DNA of 64,000 bases from Odoribacter sp. GTDB lineage: Bacteria; Bacteroidota; Bacteroidia; Bacteroidales; Muribaculaceae. Below the pieces are notes generated by a model. The model was not told where the DNA came from. It searched no databases and saw only the letters and a list, made by a program, of their open reading frames with translations. The first letter of the stretch is position 1. Each line of letters starts with the position of its first letter. The stretch is taken from assembly GCA_023663145.1 (NCBI GenBank), contig JAMPHZ010000001.1, forward strand, positions 124,001-188,000. Reading direction: 5' to 3'. This document shows positions 25,683 through 35,175 of this stretch, piece by piece. A program made the position numbers and the translations under genes.

Positions 25683-26966
25683 TCAAAGAGACGCATAGAA
25701 ATCAGCAACTACGAATGTGCTGCCACCAACAAAAATTGTACCTCCTGCCGGCAACTCATGAGCTGCCGCTTCCCACGCATCTTTCACTGTAGGGAATGTC
25801 CGGCCTACGATACCTGCCTCTGCCGCAAGGTCGCGTAGTGAATCAGCAGGGCGTGCCCGCTCTACCGAAGGTGCCGTGAAGTAATACTTTGCGTTACGTG
25901 GAAGTTTATCTATTATGTGCGATATATCTTTATCATTGACGAATCCGATGACGATTCCAAGAGGTCCCTCATCAGCCATTTTGGTAAGGCGAGGTCCAAG
26001 ATATCGCCATCCGCCTTCGTTATGCCCGGTATCTGTAATGGTGTGTGGATTATTGTTGGCTACTGACCAACGCCCTTGAAGCCCGGTAAAGCCACATACA
26101 TTTGCGAAACCATTGGAGATTGCTTCATTGTTCAACTTCCAGGGCAGTAAAGGCAAAACGTGTAGTGCTGTGTTTACGTTCTCAGGTTGATATTCTCCGT
26201 ACAGATCTGATTCTATAATACCATAATCAAAAGTGTCATAATGTATTACATTATCATCCTTAAAGTATTGGGTGAAAGCCGGTGAATCTTTTGCAAATAC
26301 GATGGGCGAATTACACTCCCGTGCTTTATTTTCAAATACACTTCGCACCGCCGTGTCATCGGCATTGCCAATCACTACAGGTGTTTTTTGTTTTATTATA
26401 CCGGCTTTTTCTGTAGCGATTTGCTCAAGTGTATTACCAAGTAATGCTGTGTGATCGAGAGAGATGTTTGTTATGACTGACACTAAAGGTTTAATGATAT
26501 TGGTTGAATCAAGCCTGCCACCCAACCCTACCTCTATTACGGCAACATCAACGTTCGAACGTGCGAAGTAGTCTAATGCCATCACAGTTGTCAGTTCAAA
26601 GAATGAAGGGTCAATATCGGAGTCCAAGGATCTGTAACGGTTGATGAAGTCCACTACATCATCCTTATCAATCATTTTACCATTGATCCTTATACGCTCT
26701 CTGAAGTCTATAAGGTGTGGTGACGTGAATAAGCCAACTTTAAGGCCATGTGATTGAAGGACTGAAGCGAGCATAGAAGAGGTTGATCCCTTTCCGTTCG
26801 TGCCGGCGACATGAATCGATCTGATGGATTGTTGTGGATTGCCGAATACTTCGGCAAGGGCTTTTACACGGTCAAGCCCCGGTTTATATGCGCCAACTCC
26901 CTTGTTCTGAAACATCGGTATGCGGGTGAACATCCACTCTGTTACCTTATTATAGTCATTTTCCAT
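25683..26966 (-). CDS. folC: Bifunctional folylpolyglutamate synthase/dihydrofolate synthase
   Basis: Adds glutamate to dihydropteroate and to folates, using ATP. The 427 residues carry the P-loop HVAGTNGKGSTSSML near residue 53, then SPHLIDFRERIRING, the FFELTTVMALDYFA helix, EVGLGGRLDSTN, and the C-terminal ligase domain (GLQGRWSVANNNPHTITDTG, with the conserved H and D). The start ATG abuts the stop of the upstream transporter gene with no gap, so it is cotranscribed with the chromate-type transporter and mutS2. Confidence 0.94.
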   Translation of the reverse strand: MENDYNKVTEWMFTRIPMFQNKGVGAYKPGLDRVKALAEVFGNPQQSIRSIHVAGTNGKGSTSSMLASVLQSHGLKVGLFTSPHLIDFRERIRINGKMIDKDDVVDFINRYRSLDSDIDPSFFELTTVMALDYFARSNVDVAVIEVGLGGRLDSTNIIKPLVSVITNISLDHTALLGNTLEQIATEKAGIIKQKTPVVIGNADDTAVRSVFENKARECNSPIVFAKDSPAFTQYFKDDNVIHYDTFDYGIIESDLYGEYQPENVNTALHVLPLLPWKLNNEAISNGFANVCGFTGLQGRWSVANNNPHTITDTGHNEGGWRYLGPRLTKMADEGPLGIVIGFVNDKDISHIIDKLPRNAKYYFTAPSVERARPADSLRDLAAEAGIVGRTFPTVKDAWEAAAHELPAGGTIFVGGSTFVVADFYASL

Positions 26967-27539
26967 TCAGAATAGTATAAGACCTGCCAATCCGGCAGCA
27001 CATATTATTGCTATAGGATGAATCTTGGTGAAAAGATTAATAGCCAGAGATGCCAAAGCAATTATGACAGACAGAGACACCTGACGAGTGTCGTATCCGA
27101 AGTTCTCTCCATTCATCAGAATAAGGGCGGCTGACGCTATAAGACCGATTACGACCGGCCGTAAACCTTTGAACACTCCTTCGATGAACTCGCTGTCACG
27201 GTGCTTCCGCACGAAATGACCAGTGTATCTTACCAATAAGAATGATGGTAAAATAACAACCAGGGTACACAGAATGGATCCCAAAATACCCCATAAAGGA
27301 GAAACAGGCGCAGGTAAAGAGGCCATGGGTGCCACATATCCGATGTAGGTGGCTGAGTTTATGCCTATGGGACCGGGAGTCATTTGTGAGATGGCTACTA
27401 TATCGGTAAACATCTTCTCAGTAATCCATCCGGGTGTGACTATTTCGTTCTCGATCAAGGCGAGCATGGCATATCCTCCGCCAAATCCGAAAAATCCTAT
27501 TTTAAGATAACTCCATATGAGTTTAAGATATATGGTCAT
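26967..27539 (-). CDS. Chromate transporter family protein, half-size subunit 2
   Basis: A 190-residue inner membrane protein of the CHR family with the N-terminal signature FGFGGGYAMLALIENEIV, the MTPGPIGINSATYIGY loop and about five or six membrane segments. In short-chain CHR systems two single-domain proteins act together as one transporter; the partner gene overlaps it by 4 bases. Chromate is the textbook substrate, but the natural substrate in an anaerobic gut organism is uncertain (sulfate or another oxyanion is possible). Confidence 0.9.
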   Translation of the reverse strand: MTIYLKLIWSYLKIGFFGFGGGYAMLALIENEIVTPGWITEKMFTDIVAISQMTPGPIGINSATYIGYVAPMASLPAPVSPLWGILGSILCTLVVILPSFLLVRYTGHFVRKHRDSEFIEGVFKGLRPVVIGLIASAALILMNGENFGYDTRQVSLSVIIALASLAINLFTKIHPIAIICAAGLAGLILF

Positions 27540-28120
27540 TCTGCACCTCCTTCCCGTTTATTGGATCTACGTGTATTATGCAGATGCCACCAACCAATTA
27601 TACCACCAAGCACTATAAATAGAATAGGATTGGATACAACCGGCAGTTTTGACCATATAAACAATGCCACAACTGCCGGAATCCAGGCTGTTGACCAGCC
27701 TATTTTTGCAGCTTTGGCCGATGTTATGACCGGAGCCACTATCAATGCCACCACGGCCGGTCTGATGCCTTTGAATATTGCCGAAAGAGTCGGATTGGAG
27801 GTTATTAATTCGGGCGTGAGAAAGAGGGCTATTAGTAATATTATTAAGAATGACGGCAATATGGTGCCGGCGGCCGCGGCAATGCTGCCTCGCAATCCTC
27901 GCAACTTATCTCCGACGGCTACTGATATGTTTACAGCTAATATGCCCGGCAGAGACTGTGCGACGGCCAAAAGGTCAAGAAACTCTTCTTTGTCAATCCA
28001 CTTATGATGGTCAACGATCTCGCGTTGGATGATTGAAATCATGGCCCATCCCCCACCAAATGTGAAGGCTCCGATTTTGAAAAAAGTGGCGAATAGCAGC
28101 CACATAACATTTGTTCTCAT
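27536..28120 (-). CDS. Chromate transporter family protein, half-size subunit 1
   Basis: A 194-residue membrane protein, homologous to but distinct from its neighbour: FTFGGGWAMISIIQREIVDH is the CHR signature, followed by AQSLPGILAVNISVAVG and several hydrophobic segments. It overlaps mutS2 upstream by 4 bases (28117-28120) and the second subunit downstream by 4 bases, the usual arrangement of a heterodimeric short-chain CHR pair. Opposite membrane orientation of the two halves is known for such pairs in other bacteria; this is not directly visible here. Confidence 0.9.
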   Translation of the reverse strand: MRTNVMWLLFATFFKIGAFTFGGGWAMISIIQREIVDHHKWIDKEEFLDLLAVAQSLPGILAVNISVAVGDKLRGLRGSIAAAAGTILPSFLIILLIALFLTPELITSNPTLSAIFKGIRPAVVALIVAPVITSAKAAKIGWSTAWIPAVVALFIWSKLPVVSNPILFIVLGGIIGWWHLHNTRRSNKREGGAE

Positions 28121-30564
28121 AATTCCACGACGGTAATGCCGGCGCCACCGAGGCGCACATCCTCATCGGCATAGTGTGTTACAGCCGGAACTGTTGAAAG
28201 ATATTGGCGGATGCATTGGCGCAGTGCTCCGGTTCCTGTACCGTGCAATATTCTCACGCGTTGTGAGCTGAATTGGATCGCATCATCAATGAAATAGGTT
28301 ACAGCCTGTAGTGCTTCATCAGCACGCATACCACGAACATCAATCTCGGGTTTGAAGCGCAACTGGCGTTCGCGGGAGTCATCGGCAGTAGACACGCTAA
28401 TGAATGATGCTGCCTTGGATGCACCGCTTGACGCTTTTTTGATGGTGCGTTTCAGCCGATCTAATTTGGCCGTTGTGCGTAGCTGACCGAAAATAACCAC
28501 AGCTTGGTTCCCACGGATTTCCTCGACAGTGCCTACAGTGCCGGCACCGTCAAGTTGAACGTTGTCACCCGGCTCAAGAGGCCTGTCGGTTTTTTGTGAA
28601 ATTGGTGTCTTGGATATTTTCTTGCGACGGTGAGGTGATGCGGCGAGCAGCGGATGCTCTTTAGATGCAGCGTCAAGGTTACGTTTATCCTGTTCAAGAC
28701 GATTACGAGCCTCAAGGGTTGCTTGTCGTTCGGCTTGTGAGCGCCGTATGTCATGTATGGTGCGCTCTATAGCTGCATTTGAACCATCAAGAATCTTACG
28801 GGCTTCATTACGGGCCTCGCTGATGATTTCATTGCGACGCTGGCGCAGGTTGTCAGCTTCGTTTTCGTAGCGTTCAAGTGTCTCTTCTATTTTTTTCTCT
28901 TTCTGCTTGATTTGAAGGCGTTTGTTTTCCCAATATCTACGGTCTCGGGCGATATCGAGCAGATATTTGTCAAGATTTACGTAGTCGCTTCCTACGATAT
29001 CGCTTGCGGCGCTGATTATCTTTTCCGGGAGACCGGTCTTGCGGGCAATCTCTATTGCAAATGAGCTGCCCGGATTACCTATTGAAAGAGCGAACAATGG
29101 CGACATGCGCTGACGGTCATATAACATTGAACCGTTGACCAATCCTTTTGTCTCACCGGCATATTTCTTAAGATTCTGGAAGTGTGTGGTAACGACACCC
29201 CACATTCCGGCATCATTAAAGTCAGCGAGCAGCGCCTGCGCTATCGCACCGCCGATCTGTGGCTCAGTCCCTGCGCCGAATTCGTCAATTAGAAATAATG
29301 TGCGGTCGTTTCCGTGATTCATGAAATACTTCATGTTGCGCAAGTGTGACGAATATGTCGAAAGATCATCCTCAATTGATTGGTCATCTCCGATATCGAT
29401 AAAGATATTGGCGAATATACCTGTGTGTGAATTATCATAGACCGGAGGTAGTAAACCGCACTGGAGCATGTATTGTATCACTGCCACAGTTTTAAGAGTG
29501 ACAGACTTGCCGCCGGCATTTGGCCCAGAGATTACAAGTATGCGGTTTTCAGGTGTAAGTGTGATATCAAGCGGCACTATGGACTTGCCATGTGATTCAA
29601 GGCTATGTTTAAGTACCGGATGGCAGGCGTGGAACCATTCAAGTTCGGGCTTATCGACGAGGGTAGGGGAAGTGCCACCGCAATCAATGGCGAACACAGC
29701 CTTTGCTCTTATAAAGTCGAATGTTGCCATGAGGTCAAAGCTTTCGAGCAGTTCGTCAATGTATGGCCTTAGCATGCCGGCTACATTTATAAGAATGCGT
29801 ACTTCCTCACGATGTTCTTCGATGTGAAGCTCACGCAGCCGATTATTGACCTCTACAACTTCAGCCGGTTCAATAAATACTGTTTTTCCTGAAGCTGATT
29901 CATCATGCACGATGCCCGGGATGCGGCGCTTATTCATGGCTGCAACCGGTAATACAAGTCTACCGTCGCGCACCGATGCAGATGTATCGGCATCAATGAT
30001 CCCATCAGCTACAGCCTTTGAAATTATGCGGCGCATCACACTGCCGGCAGTTCCTCCCATTGAGGTGATGCGCCGGCGTATATCGGCTAATTCTGATGAT
30101 GCTGTGTCTTTTATTTCTCCCCACCGGTCTACGGTACGGTTTATCTCACGTGACAGAGAGGGGTATGGGTCAAGGCGCAGGGCCAATTCGTCAAGCAGCG
30201 GCAATGCAGAAGTGCCGTCTGAGGAACGGTGTGACTCAAAATAATGGCTTATTGCGGCCATTGATTCTATCGTGGCACCGAGATCTACAAGTTCGGCAGC
30301 GGTTAGATATGTGCCTTCAGGTCTAATTGTTTTAAGTCGTCCGGTCACATCCCGGATTACAGCGGCCGGAAAAGAGTCTTCGCCGCTGAGTATAGTTACA
30401 AACTCGGCTACCTGTCCCAGAAGGCGCGCAACCTTGTCATAAGAACTCTCAAAGCGCATCTCCTGCACTTTTTGAGCGCCTAATCCTGAGCTGCATCGCT
30501 CAGAGACCATAGCTCTGATAATATCAAAGCCTATTTTATATTCAAAATTCTGCGGATATGTCAT
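28117..30564 (-). CDS. mutS2: Endonuclease MutS2
   Basis: An 815-residue member of the MutS2 family, linked to suppression of homologous recombination and, in Bacillus, rescue of collided ribosomes. It lacks the mismatch-recognition domain and has the core and lever domains (residues 1-300), the ATPase domain with Walker A GPNAGGKS and Walker B FLIDEFGAGTEP, a long charged helix region at about 510-630 (KQKEKKIEETLERYENEADN), a KOW-like segment (GDNVQLDGAGTVGTVEEIRG) and a C-terminal Smr nuclease domain with RVRILHGTGTGALR. All expected parts are present. It is the first gene of the unit with the CHR pair and folC. Confidence 0.95.
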   Translation of the reverse strand: MTYPQNFEYKIGFDIIRAMVSERCSSGLGAQKVQEMRFESSYDKVARLLGQVAEFVTILSGEDSFPAAVIRDVTGRLKTIRPEGTYLTAAELVDLGATIESMAAISHYFESHRSSDGTSALPLLDELALRLDPYPSLSREINRTVDRWGEIKDTASSELADIRRRITSMGGTAGSVMRRIISKAVADGIIDADTSASVRDGRLVLPVAAMNKRRIPGIVHDESASGKTVFIEPAEVVEVNNRLRELHIEEHREEVRILINVAGMLRPYIDELLESFDLMATFDFIRAKAVFAIDCGGTSPTLVDKPELEWFHACHPVLKHSLESHGKSIVPLDITLTPENRILVISGPNAGGKSVTLKTVAVIQYMLQCGLLPPVYDNSHTGIFANIFIDIGDDQSIEDDLSTYSSHLRNMKYFMNHGNDRTLFLIDEFGAGTEPQIGGAIAQALLADFNDAGMWGVVTTHFQNLKKYAGETKGLVNGSMLYDRQRMSPLFALSIGNPGSSFAIEIARKTGLPEKIISAASDIVGSDYVNLDKYLLDIARDRRYWENKRLQIKQKEKKIEETLERYENEADNLRQRRNEIISEARNEARKILDGSNAAIERTIHDIRRSQAERQATLEARNRLEQDKRNLDAASKEHPLLAASPHRRKKISKTPISQKTDRPLEPGDNVQLDGAGTVGTVEEIRGNQAVVIFGQLRTTAKLDRLKRTIKKASSGASKAASFISVSTADDSRERQLRFKPEIDVRGMRADEALQAVTYFIDDAIQFSSQRVRILHGTGTGALRQCIRQYLSTVPAVTHYADEDVRLGGAGITVVEL

Positions 30565-30572
30565 TTTCGGTA

Positions 30573-30580
30573 CAAAATTA
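30573..30580 (-). promoter_or_regulatory. -7-like element just before mutS2
   Basis: Minus-strand TAATTTTG, a full TAnnTTTG match, ends 8 bases before the ATG at 30564. Transcription would start only about 2-4 bases before the start codon. No TTTG partner is obvious upstream. The rest of the gap (30581-30679) is A/T-rich with no other feature seen. Confidence 0.35.
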
Positions 30581-30679
30581 GCAATTTTACAGAAAATAGA
30601 GAATATGCAGCAGTTTAAAAATCATCATATGCAACCCATAAGATTACGCATATGATATTACGAAGGCTACTTAAAATTA

Positions 30680-32053
30680 CTATTCAAGAGGTGCACCGCC
30701 GCCTAATGTCTTGTACAATGTCACTATGGCAAGATATTCATCGCGCACGGCGTTGATAAGTGATATCTGTGCGTCGAAATACCGGCGGTATGCATCAAGT
30801 ACATCAATGTAGCTTATTGATCCTCCGATATACTGACGGTTGGCTAATGTGACATATTGGAAGGCTGCATCGCGCAGATCTGTACGCCGTTCTACAGTGT
30901 TGCGGATTGATGAATATGCTGTTCGTGCATTGCTTACCTCTGTGAACGCAACCATCACATCCTTTTCGTATCTGATTCGAGCTTGTTCGTAGGCTGCGAT
31001 TTTTGATTTGTATCGTCTGTGGTTGCGCCCGAAGTCAAAGATTGTACCGGCAATATTCCCCAACATGTAGGAGAACGGCGAGGTAAACAGATTGGCGACC
31101 TGATCATTTTCCCATCCTCCGGTAAGCCCTATTGTTAGACGTGGAAATTGGTCGGAGTATGCTACTCCACAGTTAGCCATTGCTACCTGTAGGCGTTGCT
31201 CGCTTGCCCGTAGGTCGGGCCGACGGGTAATAAGTTCTGATGAGATTGCCGCAGGCATTGCAACCGGGCGCACTTGCATTAGCTCTACATTTGGGATACC
31301 AATCTCAGTTTCAGGATATTCTCCCATAAGAAGAGTTATTGCATTGCGAGCCATGGCTATGCGGTTATTGAGCGACGGTACCAAAGCCTCTGTGGTGGCA
31401 AGTTCAACCTTAGCTTGTTGATATACAAGTTCAGATGTCAGGCCTCCTTCATATCTAAGCCTGGCCTTCTCAACACCTTCGCGTCGTGTTATTAATGTCC
31501 GTTGCACAATATCAAGTTCGGCTTCGAGGGCTATAAGGTTGAAATATGCTGTGGCCGTCTGGGCTATGAGAGTCATCTGCAAGGCCCTGCGGTCTTCTAC
31601 TGACGCCTTATATGTAGCTGCGCTGGCACGCCTGCGTTGGCTCAGTCCCCCCCAAAGGTCTATTTCCCATCGCACTGAGGCTTTGAAACTAACTTCTGAG
31701 TCTATTGAGAATGATTTACCGTCGTAGTGGTTTGTCTCACGGGTGGCACCGATAATACCGTTAACTGTAGGGAGGTAAACCAATTTATCTACGCCGTATA
31801 ATTGTCCGAGTTCATCAATGCGTGCCGATGCTATGAGCAGATCTGGATTATTGTCAAGTACACGGCGAATGATTCTTACAAGGGTTGAGTCTGTATAAAC
31901 TTGCCACCATTCGAGATCTGCGATTGAGGCTGAATCGGTGGCCGCCGCAGCAATTTCAAAAGGTAGGTCAAGCTGTGGTTTTGTAAGATTCTTTGTTCCT
32001 GAGCACGAGGCAAGTAGCGATGCTGCTATTATTATAAAGATGATTTTTTTCAT
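30680..32053 (-). CDS. Outer membrane efflux lipoprotein (NodT/OprM family)
   Basis: The outer membrane channel of a tripartite efflux pump. The 457 residues begin with a lipoprotein signal (MKKIIFIIIAASLLASCSGT), and the mature protein has the two repeated OEP helical domains, for example LLIASARIDELGQLYGVDKL and PDLRASEQRLQVAMANCGVA, with ITRRPDLRASEQ, the hallmark of the family. It overlaps the RND pump gene by 4 bases and is the last gene of the efflux operon. Substrates cannot be read from the sequence. Confidence 0.94.
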   Translation of the reverse strand: MKKIIFIIIAASLLASCSGTKNLTKPQLDLPFEIAAAATDSASIADLEWWQVYTDSTLVRIIRRVLDNNPDLLIASARIDELGQLYGVDKLVYLPTVNGIIGATRETNHYDGKSFSIDSEVSFKASVRWEIDLWGGLSQRRRASAATYKASVEDRRALQMTLIAQTATAYFNLIALEAELDIVQRTLITRREGVEKARLRYEGGLTSELVYQQAKVELATTEALVPSLNNRIAMARNAITLLMGEYPETEIGIPNVELMQVRPVAMPAAISSELITRRPDLRASEQRLQVAMANCGVAYSDQFPRLTIGLTGGWENDQVANLFTSPFSYMLGNIAGTIFDFGRNHRRYKSKIAAYEQARIRYEKDVMVAFTEVSNARTAYSSIRNTVERRTDLRDAAFQYVTLANRQYIGGSISYIDVLDAYRRYFDAQISLINAVRDEYLAIVTLYKTLGGGAPLE

Positions 32054-35000
32054 GACTTAACACGTTTTACACGCCGCGTGGTAAAGCGTTCCTTTACGCG
32101 GTACACCACTACGAAGAAGAATGGAACAAATACGATGCCAATTGTTATCGCAACCAACATGCCGAAGAATACACCGGTGCCGATGTCGCGTCGTGCAGCT
32201 GAGCCTGGACCACTGGCAAAAAGCAGCGGTAATAGTCCTAACATGAATGCTAATGACGTCATTACAATTGGCCTGAAGCGTAATGAGGCTGCATGGCGGG
32301 CTGCGACAGCCGCAGTCATTCCGCGATCAACTCCTTCTTTGGCAAATTCCACAATTAGAATGGCATTCTTTGCTACGAGGCCTACCAACATCACAAGTCC
32401 GATTTGGAAATATACATTGTTCTCAAGACCAAGTAACCATATACCAAGATAGGCTCCGACTCCGGCCACCGGCAGTGACAGTATTACAGCTATAGGCACA
32501 CTCCAGCTTTCATAAAGGGCAGCGAGTACGAGAAAAACGAAGACGAATGCCAATGCAAGTACCATTGCTGTGTTACCGCTCTGATGTTTCTGCTGATATG
32601 AGAGTCCGCTCCATTCCACGCCTATACCCGAACCGAGCCGCGATGCGACGAGCCGTTCAAGTTCAGCCATTGCTTGCCCTGATGAATATCCGTGAGATGC
32701 TTCTCCCGAGATGGTTATTGAATTGAACATATTGAAGCGAGCCATTGTGCCGGGACCGGTAGTGAAGCGGGTCGTACCCAAGGCAGTGACCGGAATCATG
32801 TTACCTTCACTGCCACGCACGAAAAAGAGATTCAGGTCAGACCGGTTAGAGCGGTATGGTGCTTCTGCCTGCATGTATACTCTATAGATACGGTTATACA
32901 TGTTGAAATCGTTGATATACTGCGATCCTGATAACGCTTTCATTGTAGCGAATATATCACTGACATCTACGCCGAGAAGACGTGTGCGGTCACGATCCAC
33001 ATCAAAATATAATTGAGGGATATCGGGTTGGGCAGATGTCGTGAGATCACCGAGTGCCGGTATCAAGGCAGCCTCGACTAATATTGAGTCTACCGCTGCC
33101 TGTAGGTCTGCATATGTAGTCTCGCCTCGGGCCTCAAGTACCATTTCAAAACCGCCAGATGTGCCAAGGCCTGGAATAATGGGAGGGGAAGATATGTGGA
33201 CAGAGCTTTCCGGATAATCACGGAATGTCTTCATCAGCCGTTCGCGTACCTTGGCAATATCCTGTGTGCTGCGTTCTTCCCATGGTTTCAAAATGACTGT
33301 AAGTGTGGAATGAGCCTGATTTGTACCTACGCGCGGTGATGACCCGGTTACGTTGAGCACATATTCTACATCTGGATCTTCGCTTAGATAAGCTATGGCC
33401 CGGTCTGTTACAATACGTGTACGTTCTATAGTGGATCCTTCAGGTAGCTCAAGTTCAACTGTGAAATACCCTTGATCTTCCGGTGACATGAATGATGTGG
33501 GCACAAGTTGGTTGAGTACGTATATTGATATGAGTGCAAGTCCGAAAAGGGCGTACATGCGCCGAGGTTTGTCAAGTGCAGCTATGATGCGTCTTCCGTA
33601 GAAGCGGTTGCCGCGGCCGAGCCACAGATTAATATAGCGGAAGAAGCGTGCTTTCTTATTTAATCCGGCAGGTCTCAGCAATTTGGCACACATTACAGGT
33701 GAGAGGGTAAGAGCTACTATTGTTGAGATTATCACAGACACTGCGATTGTAATGGTAAACTGACGATACAGCTGCCCGGTTATGCCAGGAAGGAAACTGA
33801 CGGGTATGAACACTGCGCAAAGAACCAATGACATGCCGATCAGTGCTGAACCAAGATTCTCCATAGCCTTTCTTGTCGCCTCCATGGGGTCAAGATGTTC
33901 CTTGTTCATTATCCGGTCAACATTTTCTACCACTACTATCGCATCATCGACGACAATACCAATGGCGAGAATAAGACCCAGAAGAGTGAGCATGTTGAGC
34001 GAGAAGCCGAATATAAGCATTACACCGAAAGTACCCACAAGGGATATTGGTACTGCGATTATCGGTATAAGTGTGGCCCGCCAGTTTTGCAGTGAAAGGA
34101 ACACTACAAGGATCACAAGTATGAGGGCCTCGAAAAATGTGCGGTAAACGTGATGAATTGATTCTGATATGTAAGTAGTCATATCAAACGGTATCTGATA
34201 AGATATACCGTCAGGGAAGGCGGCTGATATCTCCTTCATAGCTTCCTTGACATTGTTGGCCACGTCCATTGCATTTGCTCCAGGAAGCATCGTGATATTC
34301 AGTACTGCGGCATTTCCTCCGTTGATTCCGCTTTCTGTAGCGTATGATTGGGCTTCAAGTGCGACACGTGCCACATCCTTGAGACGTATAAGAGCCCCGG
34401 ACGCGTCGGCTCGTATAACGATGTCCTCAAATTCTTTCACGCTTGACAAACGTCCGCGCGCAACGATAGGTACAGTCACGTCGATTCCTTCGGCCGGGGT
34501 CTGGCCTAATACACCTGCCGCGGATTCACGATTCTGGTCTTTAAGCGCTGCCTGGATGTCTTTGACGGTAAGGCCGAGATCAGCCATCTTATCAGGCATG
34601 AGCCACAATTGCATAGCATAATAACGGGAACCTACTGAACTGACTGAGCCCACGCCTTCGATACGTCGCAGCATATCCACTACGTTAAGTGTCGCATAAT
34701 TGCTAAGGTACACCTCATCGTATTTAGGGTCATTTGACATGATTGTGATTGTCATCAACCTGGTGGAGGTTTCCTTGGCAACTGAAATGCCATTCTGTAC
34801 CACTTCTGCCGGTAATCGGCTTTCCGCTTTTTTGATGCGGTTTTGCACATCTACAGCAGCCAGTTCAGGATCAGTATCGATGTCGAACGTAATCAAGGCG
34901 TTGAATCCACCTGAGTTCGATGATTTTGAACTCATGTATATCATGCCCGGTGTGCCGTTGAGTTCCTGTTCAATAGGAGTTGCAACGGCCTGAGTGACTG

Positions 35001-35169
35001 TGACGGCATCTGCTCCCGGATAAGATGCGGATACGCTTACTACAGGCGGGACTATACCGGGATATTGATCAATCGGAAGTAATGTGAGGCCTATGCTGCC
35101 GATGATCAGTATAACCAGTGACAGAACAATTGAGAATACCGGATGTGTGAGAAAGAAATTGCTCTTCAT
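32050..35169 (-). CDS. RND multidrug efflux pump, HAE1 family (AcrB/MexB type)
   Basis: A 1039-residue inner membrane proton-driven pump. It starts MKSNFFLTHPVFSIVLSLVI and has 12 membrane segments in two halves, each followed by a large periplasmic loop. The proton-relay aspartates are present in GIVVDDAIVVVENVDRIM (TM4), and the second half has LVGLVAKNAILIVEFA (TM10, relay Lys). AGVGAYLGIW and LSPVMCAKLL are further family landmarks. Length and layout equal AcrB. It lies 6 bases after the membrane-fusion gene and overlaps the outer membrane channel gene by 4, so the complete pump is one operon. Confidence 0.96.
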   Translation of the reverse strand: MKSNFFLTHPVFSIVLSLVILIIGSIGLTLLPIDQYPGIVPPVVSVSASYPGADAVTVTQAVATPIEQELNGTPGMIYMSSKSSNSGGFNALITFDIDTDPELAAVDVQNRIKKAESRLPAEVVQNGISVAKETSTRLMTITIMSNDPKYDEVYLSNYATLNVVDMLRRIEGVGSVSSVGSRYYAMQLWLMPDKMADLGLTVKDIQAALKDQNRESAAGVLGQTPAEGIDVTVPIVARGRLSSVKEFEDIVIRADASGALIRLKDVARVALEAQSYATESGINGGNAAVLNITMLPGANAMDVANNVKEAMKEISAAFPDGISYQIPFDMTTYISESIHHVYRTFFEALILVILVVFLSLQNWRATLIPIIAVPISLVGTFGVMLIFGFSLNMLTLLGLILAIGIVVDDAIVVVENVDRIMNKEHLDPMEATRKAMENLGSALIGMSLVLCAVFIPVSFLPGITGQLYRQFTITIAVSVIISTIVALTLSPVMCAKLLRPAGLNKKARFFRYINLWLGRGNRFYGRRIIAALDKPRRMYALFGLALISIYVLNQLVPTSFMSPEDQGYFTVELELPEGSTIERTRIVTDRAIAYLSEDPDVEYVLNVTGSSPRVGTNQAHSTLTVILKPWEERSTQDIAKVRERLMKTFRDYPESSVHISSPPIIPGLGTSGGFEMVLEARGETTYADLQAAVDSILVEAALIPALGDLTTSAQPDIPQLYFDVDRDRTRLLGVDVSDIFATMKALSGSQYINDFNMYNRIYRVYMQAEAPYRSNRSDLNLFFVRGSEGNMIPVTALGTTRFTTGPGTMARFNMFNSITISGEASHGYSSGQAMAELERLVASRLGSGIGVEWSGLSYQQKHQSGNTAMVLALAFVFVFLVLAALYESWSVPIAVILSLPVAGVGAYLGIWLLGLENNVYFQIGLVMLVGLVAKNAILIVEFAKEGVDRGMTAAVAARHAASLRFRPIVMTSLAFMLGLLPLLFASGPGSAARRDIGTGVFFGMLVAITIGIVFVPFFFVVVYRVKERFTTRRVKRVKS

Positions 35170-35175
35170 GGCGCT

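Noticed and set aside
32078..32452. A 124-codon plus-strand ORF opposite the RND pump gene, and similar long antisense ORFs
   Set aside because: These lie wholly inside genes with clear motifs on the other strand and show no domain of their own; they reflect codon bias on the coding strand.
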